Shown: in pieces, positions 20,870 to 30,857 of the stretch | Layout: each line of letters opens with the position of its first letter | Position numbering within the stretch: the first letter of the stretch is position 1 | Assembly (NCBI RefSeq): GCF_000341005.1 | Contig: NZ_ANBD01000105.1 | Span: 1-58,297 of the forward strand | Direction: 5' to 3' | DNA length: 58,297 bases | From: Nocardiopsis alkaliphila YIM 80379 | Lineage (GTDB): Bacteria; Actinomycetota; Actinomycetes; Streptosporangiales; Streptosporangiaceae | Position numbers and translations under genes: made by a program | Notes under the pieces: model-generated | Seen by the model: only the letters and a program-made list of their open reading frames with translations | What the model was told of the DNA's origin: nothing | Databases searched by the model: none

Positions 20870-22036
20870 TCAATCCCGGCGTTTGCGCCCCAAAACCAGA
20901 ATGAGCAGGCCGGATACCACCAGGGCCCCGGCGATGACCAGAAGACCGGATACCCAGGTGCCGGTGAACGCCAACCCGTCCTCGGAATTTCGGTCACCGC
21001 CTTCGGTCGCCTGCGCCGTCGCCTCGGGGGTTCCGGCGTGGGTTTCCTCGTGGGGGGATGGGGACTGTGGCTCGACCGGCGGGGGGTGATCGTCGACGGT
21101 GGCCTCGGATGGTTCCTCGGCGTGCCAGGTGAACGTCGCGGTGGTGAAACTGGTCGCCGTTCCGGGCTCGGCGGTGATGAGCGGCTGGGTGCGAACCCCC
21201 TCGCGCCCGATGAACAGACGTCCCTCCTCCAAGGGCACGTCGCTCCCACGTACGTGCAGGGTGGCCACCCCGGACGGCACCGATGGGTCCACGTTCAGGT
21301 AGATCGGGCCGCCGTCCTCGACCAGGGAGACCTCCCGACCCTCGCCGTCGACCAACCAGGAGGCCGGGGCACCGCGCACCGACACCCGCACCGGCTCCCC
21401 GCCCGAGTTGCTCACCGTCAGCGGGCCCAGGGGTTCGGTGGGGGCGACCGCTTCCAGGTGGGAGGGAGAGACCTCCAGGGACCGGGCGGTCGTGCCGTCC
21501 CGCGCGGTGGAACTGCCTTGGACCAGATGCTCGAACAGGTGCAGTACGTCCCCGTCGTTGGCCTCCGGATCCGGGTCCACTCCGTCCAACACGTGCCACA
21601 GAGCGGCCTGGGTCGCGGCGATGGCGGTGTGCTCCTCCAACCGGGTCAGGCCCGCCGCCGAGGCCACCGTGTCCAGGGGCCGGTTCGGGTAGGAATTGCG
21701 CACGATCCAGTTCGCACGGTCGGCCGGGTCGGTGCTCGAAGTGCCGTCGCTCCATTCCGGGTGCTCGGCCCAGGCCGACTCGACATAGGCGGTGCGTGGA
21801 CGCACCTGTTCGTCCAACACCGTCGCGTAGGCGCGTACCGAGCCTTGGTCGGCCACACGCAGACTGAACAGGGCGGTATCCGCCTCGACACCGTCCGTGA
21901 TCATTACGGGCATGCCCGAGACCGGGTCACGGTCCACGCGAGAGAAGTCCTCCGCGAGGGACGGTGAGGCGGAAAGGGTACCGATCAGTGCGGTGGCGCA
22001 GAGCAGCGCGACGCACCGACGCAAAGTGCCGGACAT
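20870..22036 (-). CDS. Divergent thioester-domain-like surface protein 3, cysteine lost
   Basis: The frame is open further upstream but ATG 22036 (MSGTLRRCVALL) has GGGAG nine nt before it and starts a proper signal peptide; 388 aa result. The fold is recognisable: FSLRVADQGS, NWIVRNSYPNRPL and ATQAALWH align with the thioester domain of the two neighbours. The thioester cysteine position reads AYATVL instead of TYCID, so C is replaced by A and no Cys-Gln bond can form. A sorting-like tail LAFTG, hydrophobic helix and GRKRRD end the protein. It may be a non-covalent ligand-binding variant or a degenerate copy. It is divergent from gatB. Confidence 0.8.
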   Translation of the reverse strand: MSGTLRRCVALLCATALIGTLSASPSLAEDFSRVDRDPVSGMPVMITDGVEADTALFSLRVADQGSVRAYATVLDEQVRPRTAYVESAWAEHPEWSDGTSSTDPADRANWIVRNSYPNRPLDTVASAAGLTRLEEHTAIAATQAALWHVLDGVDPDPEANDGDVLHLFEHLVQGSSTARDGTTARSLEVSPSHLEAVAPTEPLGPLTVSNSGGEPVRVSVRGAPASWLVDGEGREVSLVEDGGPIYLNVDPSVPSGVATLHVRGSDVPLEEGRLFIGREGVRTQPLITAEPGTATSFTTATFTWHAEEPSEATVDDHPPPVEPQSPSPHEETHAGTPEATAQATEGGDRNSEDGLAFTGTWVSGLLVIAGALVVSGLLILVLGRKRRD

Positions 22037-22110
22037 GCTCGGGCGCTCCCGTGCGAAGGGCGGTCGGGCGAGAAGACCCGAACGGCGAATTCGTGTTCCT
22101 GGGGGATCAA

Positions 22111-22140
22111 GACTAACGGTCCGGCACCCTGAGTAACGGT
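22111..22140. promoter_or_regulatory. Direct-repeat operator candidate between gene 3 and gatB
   Basis: GACTAACGGT (22111-22120) and GAGTAACGGT (22131-22140) are 10-mers with one mismatch spaced exactly 20 bp start to start, about two helical turns. They lie in the divergent region and overlap a possible minus-strand -10 (TAGTCT). An unknown regulator may bind both faces. Confidence 0.4.
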
Positions 22141-22284
22141 AGATCTCCTCTACAGCGGCCCAATCGTGTGCTCGCCGTGACATCCGTCGGACGGGTCACA
22201 ACCGTGGGTGCGGGACCAGAGGGCCCGCGAATCTCGGTAGGCTGACCTGGAAGGTATGTCCTCTACTGAAACGGGTTTGCGGCG

Positions 22285-23793
22285 ATGGCCCACGCGGTAA
22301 CGCCTAGCTTCGAGCAGGCGCTGAACAAGTACGAGCCCGTACTCGGCCTGGAGACCCACATCGAGCTGGGTACCGCTTCCAAGATGTTCTGCTCCTGCCC
22401 CACCGCGTTCGGTGCCGAGCCCAACACCCAGGTGTGCCCGGTGTGCCTGGCCCTGCCCGGCTCCCTGCCGGTGGTCAACGAGACGGCGGTGGAGAGCGCG
22501 ATTCGTCTGGGACTGGCGCTCAACTGCTCCGTCGCCCCGTGGGGCCGGTTCGCCCGGAAGAACTACTTCTACCCGGACATGCCGAAGAACTACCAGATCT
22601 CCCAGTACGACGAGCCGATCTGTGTCGACGGCCACCTCGACGTCACCGTCGACACCCCCCAGGGCCCGCGCGAGTTCCGCATCGAGATCGAGCGCGTGCA
22701 CATGGAGGAGGACACCGGCAAGTCCCTCCACGTGGGTGGTTCCACGGGGCGGATCCACGGCGCCAGCCACTCCAACGTGGACTACAACCGCGCCGGTATC
22801 CCACTGCTGGAGATCGTCACCAAGCCCATCACCGGCACCGGTGCCCTCGCTCCGCTGGTGGCCCGCGCCTACGCCGCCGAGCTGCGCGACCTGGCCCGCT
22901 CCCTGGGCATCTCCGACGTGCGCATGGAGGAGGGCTCCATGCGCTGCGACGTGAACGTGTCCATCAACGAGATCGGGGCCTCGGAATGGGGCACCCGCAG
23001 CGAGACCAAGAACGTCAACTCGCTGCGTTCGGTCGAGCGAGCCGTGAGTTCGGAGATCGAGCGTCAGGCCGCTGTGCTCGACGCCGGTGATCGCGTGGTC
23101 CAAGAGACCCGTCACTTCCAGGAGCACCTCGGCCGCAGCACCTCGGGTCGCTCCAAGGAGGAGGCCCAGGACTACCGCTACTTCCCGGACCCCGACCTGG
23201 TCCCGGTCGCTCCGCCCAAGGAGTGGATCGAGGAGTTGCGCGCCACCTTGCCCGAGCTTCCCGCCGCCCAGCGGGCCCGGATCAAGGACGAGTGGAAGCT
23301 GACCGACACCGAGCTGCGCGATCTGGTCAACGCCGACGCCATCGGTCTGGTCGAGGCGACCGTCGCCGAAGGCGCCCCCTCCGCCCAGGCTCGTAAGCTG
23401 TGGCTGAACGAGCTGTCCCGTCACGCCACCGAGCAGGAGGTGGAGCTGGACTCCCTGCCCATCACCCCCGCCCAGGTCGCCCGGATCATCGCGCTGGTCG
23501 CCGAGGGTACGCTCACCAACAAGTTGGCCCGTCAGGTGGTCGAGGGCGTGCTGGCCGGTGAGGGTGAGCCGGACGCCGTCGTGGAGGCCCGGGGCCTGAA
23601 GGTGGTCAGTGACGACGGAGCGTTGGGTGCCGCGGTGGACGAAGCCATCGCCGCCAACCCCGACGCCGCCGAGAAGGTGCGGGGCGGCAAGGTGGCCGCG
23701 GCCGGTGCTCTGGTCGGCGCGGTCATGAAGGCCACCCGTGGGCAGGCCGACGCCGGTCGGGCGCGTGAACTCATCTTGGAAAAGCTCACCTGA
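22285..23793 (+). CDS. gatB: Asp/Glu-tRNA amidotransferase subunit B
   Basis: GatB binds tRNA and performs the kinase and transamidation step. It has the zinc-site cysteines (CSCP ... CPVCLALPG), the core motif [28 protein letters not shown] and [18 protein letters not shown], plus the C-terminal YqeY-like tail domain. The 502-aa length is normal. An in-frame stop just upstream fixes the start near ATG 22285. It is separated from gatA by three minus-strand surface-protein genes and transcribed from its own promoter; a TAGGCT hexamer near 22239 is a candidate -10. Confidence 0.97.
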   Translation: MAHAVTPSFEQALNKYEPVLGLETHIELGTASKMFCSCPTAFGAEPNTQVCPVCLALPGSLPVVNETAVESAIRLGLALNCSVAPWGRFARKNYFYPDMPKNYQISQYDEPICVDGHLDVTVDTPQGPREFRIEIERVHMEEDTGKSLHVGGSTGRIHGASHSNVDYNRAGIPLLEIVTKPITGTGALAPLVARAYAAELRDLARSLGISDVRMEEGSMRCDVNVSINEIGASEWGTRSETKNVNSLRSVERAVSSEIERQAAVLDAGDRVVQETRHFQEHLGRSTSGRSKEEAQDYRYFPDPDLVPVAPPKEWIEELRATLPELPAAQRARIKDEWKLTDTELRDLVNADAIGLVEATVAEGAPSAQARKLWLNELSRHATEQEVELDSLPITPAQVARIIALVAEGTLTNKLARQVVEGVLAGEGEPDAVVEARGLKVVSDDGALGAAVDEAIAANPDAAEKVRGGKVAAAGALVGAVMKATRGQADAGRARELILEKLT

Positions 23794-23976
23794 TGGGTCA
23801 CCCAAGGTGATCGCTCCGTCGCCATCTCTCAGCCGACCCTCAATCACCGTGTGACCTTGGTTGCGTAGGGTGTTGGTGCACGGGGGGTGTGTGCGGTCCA
23901 CCGCGTCCTGAGTCGAGTGATCACGAGGTGGGTGCTCCATGGCCCAAGAGAGAGTTCGGCGGCGGGGAGGCCGGTG

Positions 23977-26682
23977 ATGACCCTCCAAGCACGCCGCCTG
24001 TCGTTGTTCGGGCTGGGCACGCTCTTTTTTCTCTACCTTCTGGGAACGCTGATTCCGGTCGGGGAGAGCACCCTGGCGGCCACGCTGGGCCAGTGGCCCG
24101 GAGCGGTGGCCGCCGGGACGGCGGGTGTGTCCCTGCTCTACGCGGCCAAGCGTTGGACACGTACCGGCGCGGACCGGGAGGCCCACGCCGATGGGGCCGA
24201 CGGGTCGGCGGCCTTGCGCTTCCTCGGCCTGGCCGCGCTCGCCTGGTGCGCGGGGGCGCTCACCCACGCCATCTCCCGAACGTTCAACGCCGGGTCGGTC
24301 TTTTCGATCACCCTGGGTGATCTGTTCGCGTTGGCCGCCCTGCCCTTCTTCGTCATCGGTTTCACGCGGTTCGCCCCTTGGCCGGGCGGTCTGCGCACGG
24401 CCACCCGGCACATCACCGACAGCTACGTGGGCGCCGCCGCGGTCTTCTCCGTGGTGTGGGTCCTGCTGTTCTCTCCGCTGTACGAGGAGCTGGGCGAGGG
24501 CGCCGGGCTGCTCGGGTTCGCCCTGGTGTACCCGGTGGCCGACATCGTGGTGCTATGCCTGCTCATGCCCCTGGTGTTCATGTCCCCGCACAGCACGCGC
24601 CGGGCGGTGCTGGTGGCCATCGGCGCGTTCATCGTCATCGCGACCTCGGACATGATCGGCGCGGTCGGCCGACTCACGGGCCCGCCGGTGGCGGGTGGAA
24701 TCGAACAGCCGGTGCGCTTCTTGGGTTTCGCGCTGCTGGGCTCGCTCCCGTGGCTGGTGGAGCATCGGCCAGGGGCCCGACCTCGCCGGATCACCGGCCG
24801 AGGACTGTATCGTTTCGCCCCCGAATTCGCTGCCTTGGGTGCGGTTCTGGTGGCCACCCTCGTGTTGACGGTGGGCGGTCTGCGGCTGAACGACGTCGCC
24901 TCGGTGCTGCCCATCGCGGCCGGTACCGCCGTGGTCGTTCTGGTGGTTCGAGTACTGGGGATGTTGGAGGAGAACGCCACTCTGACCCGCATGGTGCGCA
25001 ACCGTGAGGGGCACTTCAACGAATTGGCCCGCAACAGCGGCGACGTCATCTTGGTGTTGGACCGGGACGGCGGGGTCTCCTACGTCAGCCCGGGCACGGC
25101 CGAGACGTTCGGCTACCGCCTGGACGACGTGTTGGCCGCACCGGTCACCACGCTCATCCATCCCGAGGACCTGGGCCGCACTCGGGCGGTGGTGGACCTT
25201 TTCAAAGAGGGCACGGGTCAGGGGGTGCACCTTCGGTTGCGGGTACGCGCCGCCGACGGTACGTGGCGACACACCGAGTCCACGGTCTCCCTGTACGAAC
25301 AGCCCGGCGAACCCGACCGGTTGCTGGTCACGACCCGTGACATCAGCGCCCAGGTGGCCCTGCAGGACCAGGTCGAGCACCTCACCTTCCACGACGGTGT
25401 GACCGGGCTGCCCAATCGGGCCTACCTGGAGGAGCGGGCCGGCAACGTGCTGGCGTACCGGGCCATGGACGACGAACCGGCCGGTGAGGTCGCGATGATC
25501 TTCCTCGACCTGGACGGGTTCACCGCCGTGAACGACTCCGCCGGGCACGTGCGCGGCGACCACATGCTGGGACAGGCCGCCCGGCGATTGCGCGGTGAGT
25601 TGGACTCCCACGCGACCCTGGCCCGCTGGGGCGGTGACGAGTTCGCCGTGTTGGTCGAGGGCGTGCCCGAGGGGCAGCGCGTGGTGGACATGGCCGAGCG
25701 GCTGGGGCGGGTGATCGCCTCCGAACCCTTCCAGGTGGCCGATCGGGACATCCTCCTGACCGCCAGCATCGGTGTGGCCTTCGCCGAATCGACCACGGAC
25801 AGCGGCGAGCTGCTGCGCAACGCCGACGTGGCGATGACCCGGGCCAAGGAACGTGGCCCGGGCAACGTGGAGGTCTACGCGGCACACATGCACGACATGG
25901 TCGTGTCCCGTCTGGAACTACAGATCCGCCTGCGTCAGGCGCTCAGCAACGGTGAGTTCTTCCTCGAATACCAGCCCGTGGTGGACCTGGGGACGTCGCA
26001 GGTGACCGCGGTGGAGGCGCTGGTGCGCTGGGACCGCGACGGCGAGGTCATGGGCCCGGAGGACTTCATCGGCGCGGTCGAGGAATCCGGATTGATCGTG
26101 CCGCTGGGTGAGTGGATCCTGCGTGAGGCCTGCGAGAAGGTCGCCGTGTGGCGGGTATCGGACTGGGACATCGGCCTGTCGGTGAACCTGTCCGTCAAGC
26201 AGGTGCTCTCGCCCCGCTTCGTGAGCACCATCGAGGGCGTGCTCGCCGAGACGGGGCTGCCCGCCGAAGTGCTGACCCTGGAGGTCAACGAGGAGGTCCT
26301 GCTCGACGACGAGGGCGACGCGGTCGAACGCCTCGGTGAGCTCCGGGGTCTGGGTGTGCGTCTGGCCATCGACGACTACGGGATGGGCCACGCTTCCTTG
26401 GCGCACCTGCGCGAGCTGAGCGTGGACGCCATCAAGATCGACCCGTCCTTCATCGCCGGTCTGGGGCGCGACGACACGGTCACGCTGCTCACCCACACGA
26501 TCATCCAGCTCGGCCGTGACCTGGGCGTCCAAGTGGTCGCGGAGGGCATCGAGAGGCCCGAACAGCTGGAGCAGCTGAGGGTGATGCGCTGTGACTACGG
26601 TCAGGGCTTCCTGGTGGCACGCCCGATGCCCGCGAGCGGCGTGGAGTCCCTCGTCGGTGGCGAGGCCGGAGTGAACCTCTAG
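23977..26682 (+). CDS. Membrane PAS-GGDEF-EAL protein (c-di-GMP turnover)
   Basis: The frame is open to 23887, but ATG 23977 has GGGGAGG six nt upstream; the protein is 901 aa. About nine to ten transmembrane helices fill residues 5-325. A PAS domain follows (ELARNSGDVILVLDRDGGVSYVSPG), then an intact GGDEF (552-556) lacking the RxxD inhibitory motif, then an intact EAL domain. The EAL domain keeps EAL (680-682), SVNLS, LEVNEE, DDYGMG, KIDPSF, AEG and YGQGF. Both cyclase and phosphodiesterase sites look functional. It differs from the product at 9567 in having PAS, an intact EAL and no I-site. The gene is monocistronic. Confidence 0.92.
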   Translation: MTLQARRLSLFGLGTLFFLYLLGTLIPVGESTLAATLGQWPGAVAAGTAGVSLLYAAKRWTRTGADREAHADGADGSAALRFLGLAALAWCAGALTHAISRTFNAGSVFSITLGDLFALAALPFFVIGFTRFAPWPGGLRTATRHITDSYVGAAAVFSVVWVLLFSPLYEELGEGAGLLGFALVYPVADIVVLCLLMPLVFMSPHSTRRAVLVAIGAFIVIATSDMIGAVGRLTGPPVAGGIEQPVRFLGFALLGSLPWLVEHRPGARPRRITGRGLYRFAPEFAALGAVLVATLVLTVGGLRLNDVASVLPIAAGTAVVVLVVRVLGMLEENATLTRMVRNREGHFNELARNSGDVILVLDRDGGVSYVSPGTAETFGYRLDDVLAAPVTTLIHPEDLGRTRAVVDLFKEGTGQGVHLRLRVRAADGTWRHTESTVSLYEQPGEPDRLLVTTRDISAQVALQDQVEHLTFHDGVTGLPNRAYLEERAGNVLAYRAMDDEPAGEVAMIFLDLDGFTAVNDSAGHVRGDHMLGQAARRLRGELDSHATLARWGGDEFAVLVEGVPEGQRVVDMAERLGRVIASEPFQVADRDILLTASIGVAFAESTTDSGELLRNADVAMTRAKERGPGNVEVYAAHMHDMVVSRLELQIRLRQALSNGEFFLEYQPVVDLGTSQVTAVEALVRWDRDGEVMGPEDFIGAVEESGLIVPLGEWILREACEKVAVWRVSDWDIGLSVNLSVKQVLSPRFVSTIEGVLAETGLPAEVLTLEVNEEVLLDDEGDAVERLGELRGLGVRLAIDDYGMGHASLAHLRELSVDAIKIDPSFIAGLGRDDTVTLLTHTIIQLGRDLGVQVVAEGIERPEQLEQLRVMRCDYGQGFLVARPMPASGVESLVGGEAGVNL

Positions 26683-26753
26683 CGAATCGTGTCCGAGGCG
26701 GACATGGCGGCGCGCACCCGCGAAGGTGCGGAGAAGCTCGCTACTCTTCCGGC

Positions 26754-26861
26754 GTGCCTCTCAGCGGGCTGAAGGGCTACGAGTTCGAGACCGAGGTCAT
26801 CGGACCTGCCTCGGGCTGGAAAGAGGTGAAGTGCCCGGCTCGAGGGCGGCCGGATCGGTGA
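26754..26861 (+). CDS. Possible 35-aa leaderless ORF or gene remnant
   Basis: GTG at 26754 lies six bases after TACTCT, the leaderless-promoter pattern, and encodes a 35-aa peptide beginning VPLSGLKGYEFETEVIG with coherent codon use before a stop. It may be a small protein or the start of a broken gene, since the following 70 bases look partly coding in another frame. I do not recognise it. Confidence 0.25.
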   Translation: MPLSGLKGYEFETEVIGPASGWKEVKCPARGRPDR

Positions 26862-26980
26862 CCAAGGTGCCGGAGGCCAAGGACCACGAAGCTCGAGGAC
26901 GTCTTCGGCGATCGATCCGCGAAGGACTGTTAAGTCGGACTTGAGGGATGACCTCGACCCGCGTTACGTGTTCTCCGTTA
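26862..26980. other. Non-coding stretch before the ilvB regulatory region
   Basis: No convincing gene, RNA or repeat is visible here. The segment between the last c-di-GMP gene and the terminator at 26981 contains only the small ORF noted above and ordinary GC-rich sequence. Confidence 0.4.
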
Positions 26981-27008
26981 CACAAGACGAAGGCTTTCGT
27001 CTTGTTTG
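26981..27008 (+). terminator. Terminator upstream of the ilvB leader
   Basis: ACAAGACGAA / TTCGTCTTGT is a perfect 10-bp stem with a GGCT loop, followed by TTTG. It insulates the ilvB regulatory region from upstream transcription. Confidence 0.7.
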
Positions 27009-27061
27009 TGCAGGTCAGGGCGGTGATGCTTCAGTTGGAGTGGTCGCATCCTGACATGTTC

Positions 27062-27078
27062 GTCTCAATTAATGAGAC
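27062..27078. promoter_or_regulatory. GTCTC-N7-GAGAC palindrome upstream of ilvB
   Basis: GTCTC-AATTAAT-GAGAC is a perfect palindrome (arms extend to GTCTCA/TGAGAC). Its centre is about 61 bp before the leader-peptide GTG, the predicted transcription start, a position typical of activator sites. The same pattern occurs before cimA at 35590. The in-window IclR/NdgR-like protein is the likely binder. Confidence 0.6.
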
Positions 27079-27093
27079 AAAATGTAGTTCTGG

Positions 27094-27123
27094 TTGACGC
27101 GCGCACGTTCCTTCGGCCAATGT
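27094..27123 (+). promoter_or_regulatory. Promoter of the ilvBNC leader transcript
   Basis: TTGACG (27094-27099), an 18-nt spacer and CAATGT (27118-27123). The GTG of the leader peptide begins seven nt later, so the transcript is probably leaderless with the leader peptide at its 5' end. Confidence 0.6.
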
Positions 27124-27130
27124 TAGAAGC

Positions 27131-27181
27131 GTGCAGAACAACTCCCTGATTCTCGTACTTGGTCGGCGCGCAGCCCACTGA
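27131..27181 (+). CDS. ilvB leader peptide (attenuator)
   Basis: A 16-codon ORF, V-Q-N-N-S-L-I-L-V-L-G-R-R-A-A-H, with five consecutive branched-chain codons (Leu-Ile-Leu-Val-Leu). It ends inside the first arm region of a hairpin and is followed by a terminator before ilvB. This is the classical design of BCAA transcription attenuation known upstream of actinomycete ilvB: ribosome stalling when Leu, Ile or Val-tRNA is scarce prevents termination. Confidence 0.85.
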   Translation: MQNNSLILVLGRRAAH

Positions 27182-27236
27182 GTCACTTCTGCTGCGCGCC
27201 ACCCCTCGACCGCCACCGGGCGGTGGGGGTTTTTTT
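27165..27236 (+). terminator. ilvB attenuator: pause hairpin and terminator
   Basis: GGCGCGCAG (27165-27173) pairs perfectly with CTGCGCGCC (27192-27200) as the early hairpin. The terminator arm begins right after, with ACCCC and CCGCC pairing to GGCGG and GGGGGT at 27201-27230 and a run of seven T to 27236. Stalling in the Leu/Ile/Val codons would free the early arm to form an alternative structure. Confidence 0.85.
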
Positions 27237-27298
27237 ATTGCCGAACCAAGCCCACCAGAGCCCGAGGCCGCTCTGGGCCCTCGCTGAAGGATCTTGAG

Positions 27299-29059
27299 AT
27301 GACCGAGCAGATGACCGGCGCACAATCGCTGATCAGGTCGCTGGAGCACGTCGGCGTTGACACTGTCTTCGGGATTCCCGGCGGTGCCATTCTTCCCGCG
27401 TACGACCCCCTCTACGACTCGGCCAAGGTGCGTCACATCCTCATGCGCCACGAGCAGGGGGCGGGGCACGCGGCAGAAGGATACGCCTACGCCACCGGGC
27501 GTCCCGGGGTGTGCATGGCCACCAGTGGGCCGGGGGCCACCAACCTCGTCACCCCCTTGGCCGACGCGCACATGGACTCCGTGCCGATGGTCGCCATCAC
27601 CGGGCAGGTCGCCTCCCCGATGATCGGGACCGACGCCTTCCAGGAAGCCGACATCTGCGGCATCACGATGCCCATCACCAAGCACAACTTCCTGGTCAAG
27701 GACGTCCGCGAGATCCCGCGCACGATCGCCGAGGCCTTCCACATCGCCTCCAGCGGACGTCCCGGTCCGGTCCTGGTCGACATCTCCAAGGACGCCCTTC
27801 AGACCGACGCCGACTTCGTCTGGCCCGAGCGCCTGGAACTGCCCGGTTACCGCCCGGTCACCAAGCCGCACGGCAAGCAGGTTCGTGAGGCCGCTCGGAT
27901 GATCGCCGACGCCAAGCGCCCCGTCCTGTACGTGGGTGGTGGTGTCCTGCGCGCCGGAGCCGCCGCCGAACTGCGGGTCCTGGCCGAACTGACCGGTGCC
28001 CCCGTGGTCACCACCCTGATGGCCCGTGGTGTCTTCCCCGGCTCGCACCCGCTGTACGTGGGCATGCCGGGCATGCACGGCGACGTCGCCGCCGTCGGGG
28101 CCCTGCAAAAGGCCGACCTCATCGTCGCCCTGGGCGCCCGCTTCGACGACCGGGTCACCGGGAGGCTGGACAGCTTCGCCCCCGACGCCAAGATCGTCCA
28201 CGCCGACATCGACCCGGCCGAGATCTCCAAGAACCGTCACGCCGACGTGCCGATCGTCGGTGACTGCCGCGAAGTCCTGGCCGACCTGGTCGTGGCCGTG
28301 CGCGCCGACCAGGAGAAGGGCCGCCAAGGCGACTACGAGGCCTGGTGGCACCGGCTGAACCAGCTCCGCACCACCTACCCCAAGGGTTACGACGCCCCCG
28401 ACGACGGGAGCCTGTCGCCCCAGGCGGTCATCCAGCGCCTGGGCCAGATGGTCGGCCCCGAGGCCACGTACGTGGCGGGCGTGGGCCAGCACCAGATGTG
28501 GGCCGCTCAGTTCATCGACTACGAACGGCCGGGCTCCTTCGTCAACTCCGGTGGCCTGGGCACCATGGGCTTCTCCGTTCCGGCGGCCTTGGGCGCCAAG
28601 GTGGGCGAACCCGACCGCGTGGTCTGGGCGGTCGACGGTGACGGCTGCTTCCAGATGACCAACCAGGAACTGGCCACGTGCGCGGTCGAGGGCATCCCGA
28701 TCAAGGTCGCCGTGGTCAACAACGGCAACCTGGGCATGGTCCGCCAGTGGCAGACTCTGTTCTACGAGGGCCGTTACTCCAACACCGACCTACAGACCGC
28801 GCCCCGTGACGAGAAGGTCCGTATTCCGGACTTCGTTCGTCTCTCGGAGGCCTACGGTTGTGTGGGGCTGCGTTGCGAGCGTCCCGAGGACATCGACGCC
28901 ACCATCGAGAAGGCGATGTCCATCAACGACGTCCCCGTGGTCGTCGACTTCAGCGTCAACCACGACGCCATGGTCTGGCCGATGGTCGGTCCGGGCGTCA
29001 GCAACGACAACATCCAGTACGCGCGCGACATGGCGCCGAACTGGGAACACCAGGACTAG
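27299..29059 (+). CDS. ilvB: Acetolactate synthase large subunit
   Basis: IlvB condenses two pyruvates, or pyruvate and 2-ketobutyrate, using thiamine diphosphate, FAD and Mg2+, the first common step of Val/Leu/Ile synthesis. Seen: the catalytic glutamate region [14 protein letters not shown], the FAD-binding middle domain, and the ThDP motif from GDGCF to NN ([14 protein letters not shown]). The 586-aa length is normal. GAAGGA precedes the ATG. It is the first gene of ilvBNC, controlled by the attenuator and the upstream palindrome. Confidence 0.97.
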   Translation: MTEQMTGAQSLIRSLEHVGVDTVFGIPGGAILPAYDPLYDSAKVRHILMRHEQGAGHAAEGYAYATGRPGVCMATSGPGATNLVTPLADAHMDSVPMVAITGQVASPMIGTDAFQEADICGITMPITKHNFLVKDVREIPRTIAEAFHIASSGRPGPVLVDISKDALQTDADFVWPERLELPGYRPVTKPHGKQVREAARMIADAKRPVLYVGGGVLRAGAAAELRVLAELTGAPVVTTLMARGVFPGSHPLYVGMPGMHGDVAAVGALQKADLIVALGARFDDRVTGRLDSFAPDAKIVHADIDPAEISKNRHADVPIVGDCREVLADLVVAVRADQEKGRQGDYEAWWHRLNQLRTTYPKGYDAPDDGSLSPQAVIQRLGQMVGPEATYVAGVGQHQMWAAQFIDYERPGSFVNSGGLGTMGFSVPAALGAKVGEPDRVVWAVDGDGCFQMTNQELATCAVEGIPIKVAVVNNGNLGMVRQWQTLFYEGRYSNTDLQTAPRDEKVRIPDFVRLSEAYGCVGLRCERPEDIDATIEKAMSINDVPVVVDFSVNHDAMVWPMVGPGVSNDNIQYARDMAPNWEHQD

Positions 29060-29079
29060 TAGGAGAAGGCCGAACCACC

Positions 29080-29604
29080 ATGAGCAGTCACACGCTTTCC
29101 GTTCTGGTCGAGGACACCCCGGGCATCCTCGCCCGGGCCTCCGCGCTCTTCTCCCGTCGTGGGTTCAACATCGACTCCCTCAGTGTCAGCACCACTGAGT
29201 ACCCCGGTCTGTCCAGGATGACGATCGCGGTCAACTGCGACCTCCACCCCTTGGAGCAGGTGACCAAACAGCTCAACAAGCTGATCAACGTCGTCAAGAT
29301 CGTGGAGATGGACACCACCGCGTCGGTGCAGCGTGAGCTGCTCCTGGTCAAGGTCAAGGCCGACGCGTCCAGCCGCACCCATGTGCTTCAGACGGCCGAG
29401 CTCTTCCGCGCGCACGTCGTGGACGTCAGCCCGGACGTCGTCGTCATCGAGGCCACCGGCGACCCCGAGAAGCTCGATGCCCTGGTCAAGAACCTGGAGC
29501 CCTTCGGAATCAGGGAACTGGTCAAGTCAGGGCTGGTCGCCCTGGGCCGGGGACCGCGTTCGATCACGGACCGCTCCTTGCGAGCGGTCGAGCGCAGCGC
29601 CTGA
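29080..29604 (+). CDS. ilvN: Acetolactate synthase small (regulatory) subunit
   Basis: A 174-aa ACT-domain protein that activates IlvB and confers valine feedback inhibition. The N-terminal ACT motif is HTLSVLVEDTPGILARASALF and the second half is the ILVN-type C-terminal domain. The frame is open upstream through ilvB, but ATG 29080 follows AGGAGAAGG and matches the family start. It lies 20 bp after ilvB. Confidence 0.97.
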   Translation: MSSHTLSVLVEDTPGILARASALFSRRGFNIDSLSVSTTEYPGLSRMTIAVNCDLHPLEQVTKQLNKLINVVKIVEMDTTASVQRELLLVKVKADASSRTHVLQTAELFRAHVVDVSPDVVVIEATGDPEKLDALVKNLEPFGIRELVKSGLVALGRGPRSITDRSLRAVERSA

Positions 29605-29633
29605 GCCTCCGCAAACTTAGAAACAAGGAGTAA

Positions 29634-30635
<1,002 letters not shown>

Positions 30636-30648
30636 GTCGTGTTTTTCG

Positions 30649-30793
30649 GCGCCTCCGCTTCGCTTTGGCGTGTTCGGGCGTTTGGGGGCCAGGAACCTTC
30701 GGCACCTACGGTGTGATGGCTCCTACCTCGCGATCCCACCTACGGAGCCTCCCCGGGTTTCCAGAAGAAGCAGGGCCCGACGGCGCCCGAACG
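30649..30793 (+). repeat. Dispersed repeat, copy B (145 bp)
   Basis: Nearly identical to 4622-4767, in the same orientation relative to the preceding gene and again only a few bases after a stop codon (ilvC, TAG at 30633-30635). The inverted pair here is TTCGGGCG / CGCCCGAA. A terminator begins 29 bp after its end, so it is transcribed within the ilvC 3' UTR. Confidence 0.85.
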
Positions 30794-30822
30794 AATGACC
30801 CCTGTGGCGGGGCGTAGCGCAG

Positions 30823-30857
30823 AGGGGGAAAGGTGACACATCTTTCCCCCTTCTTTT
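30823..30857 (+). terminator. Terminator of ilvBNC
   Basis: AGGGGGAAAG / CTTTCCCCCT is a perfect 10-bp stem with a 9-base loop, followed by TCTTTT. It lies just before the serA promoter region. Confidence 0.88.
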
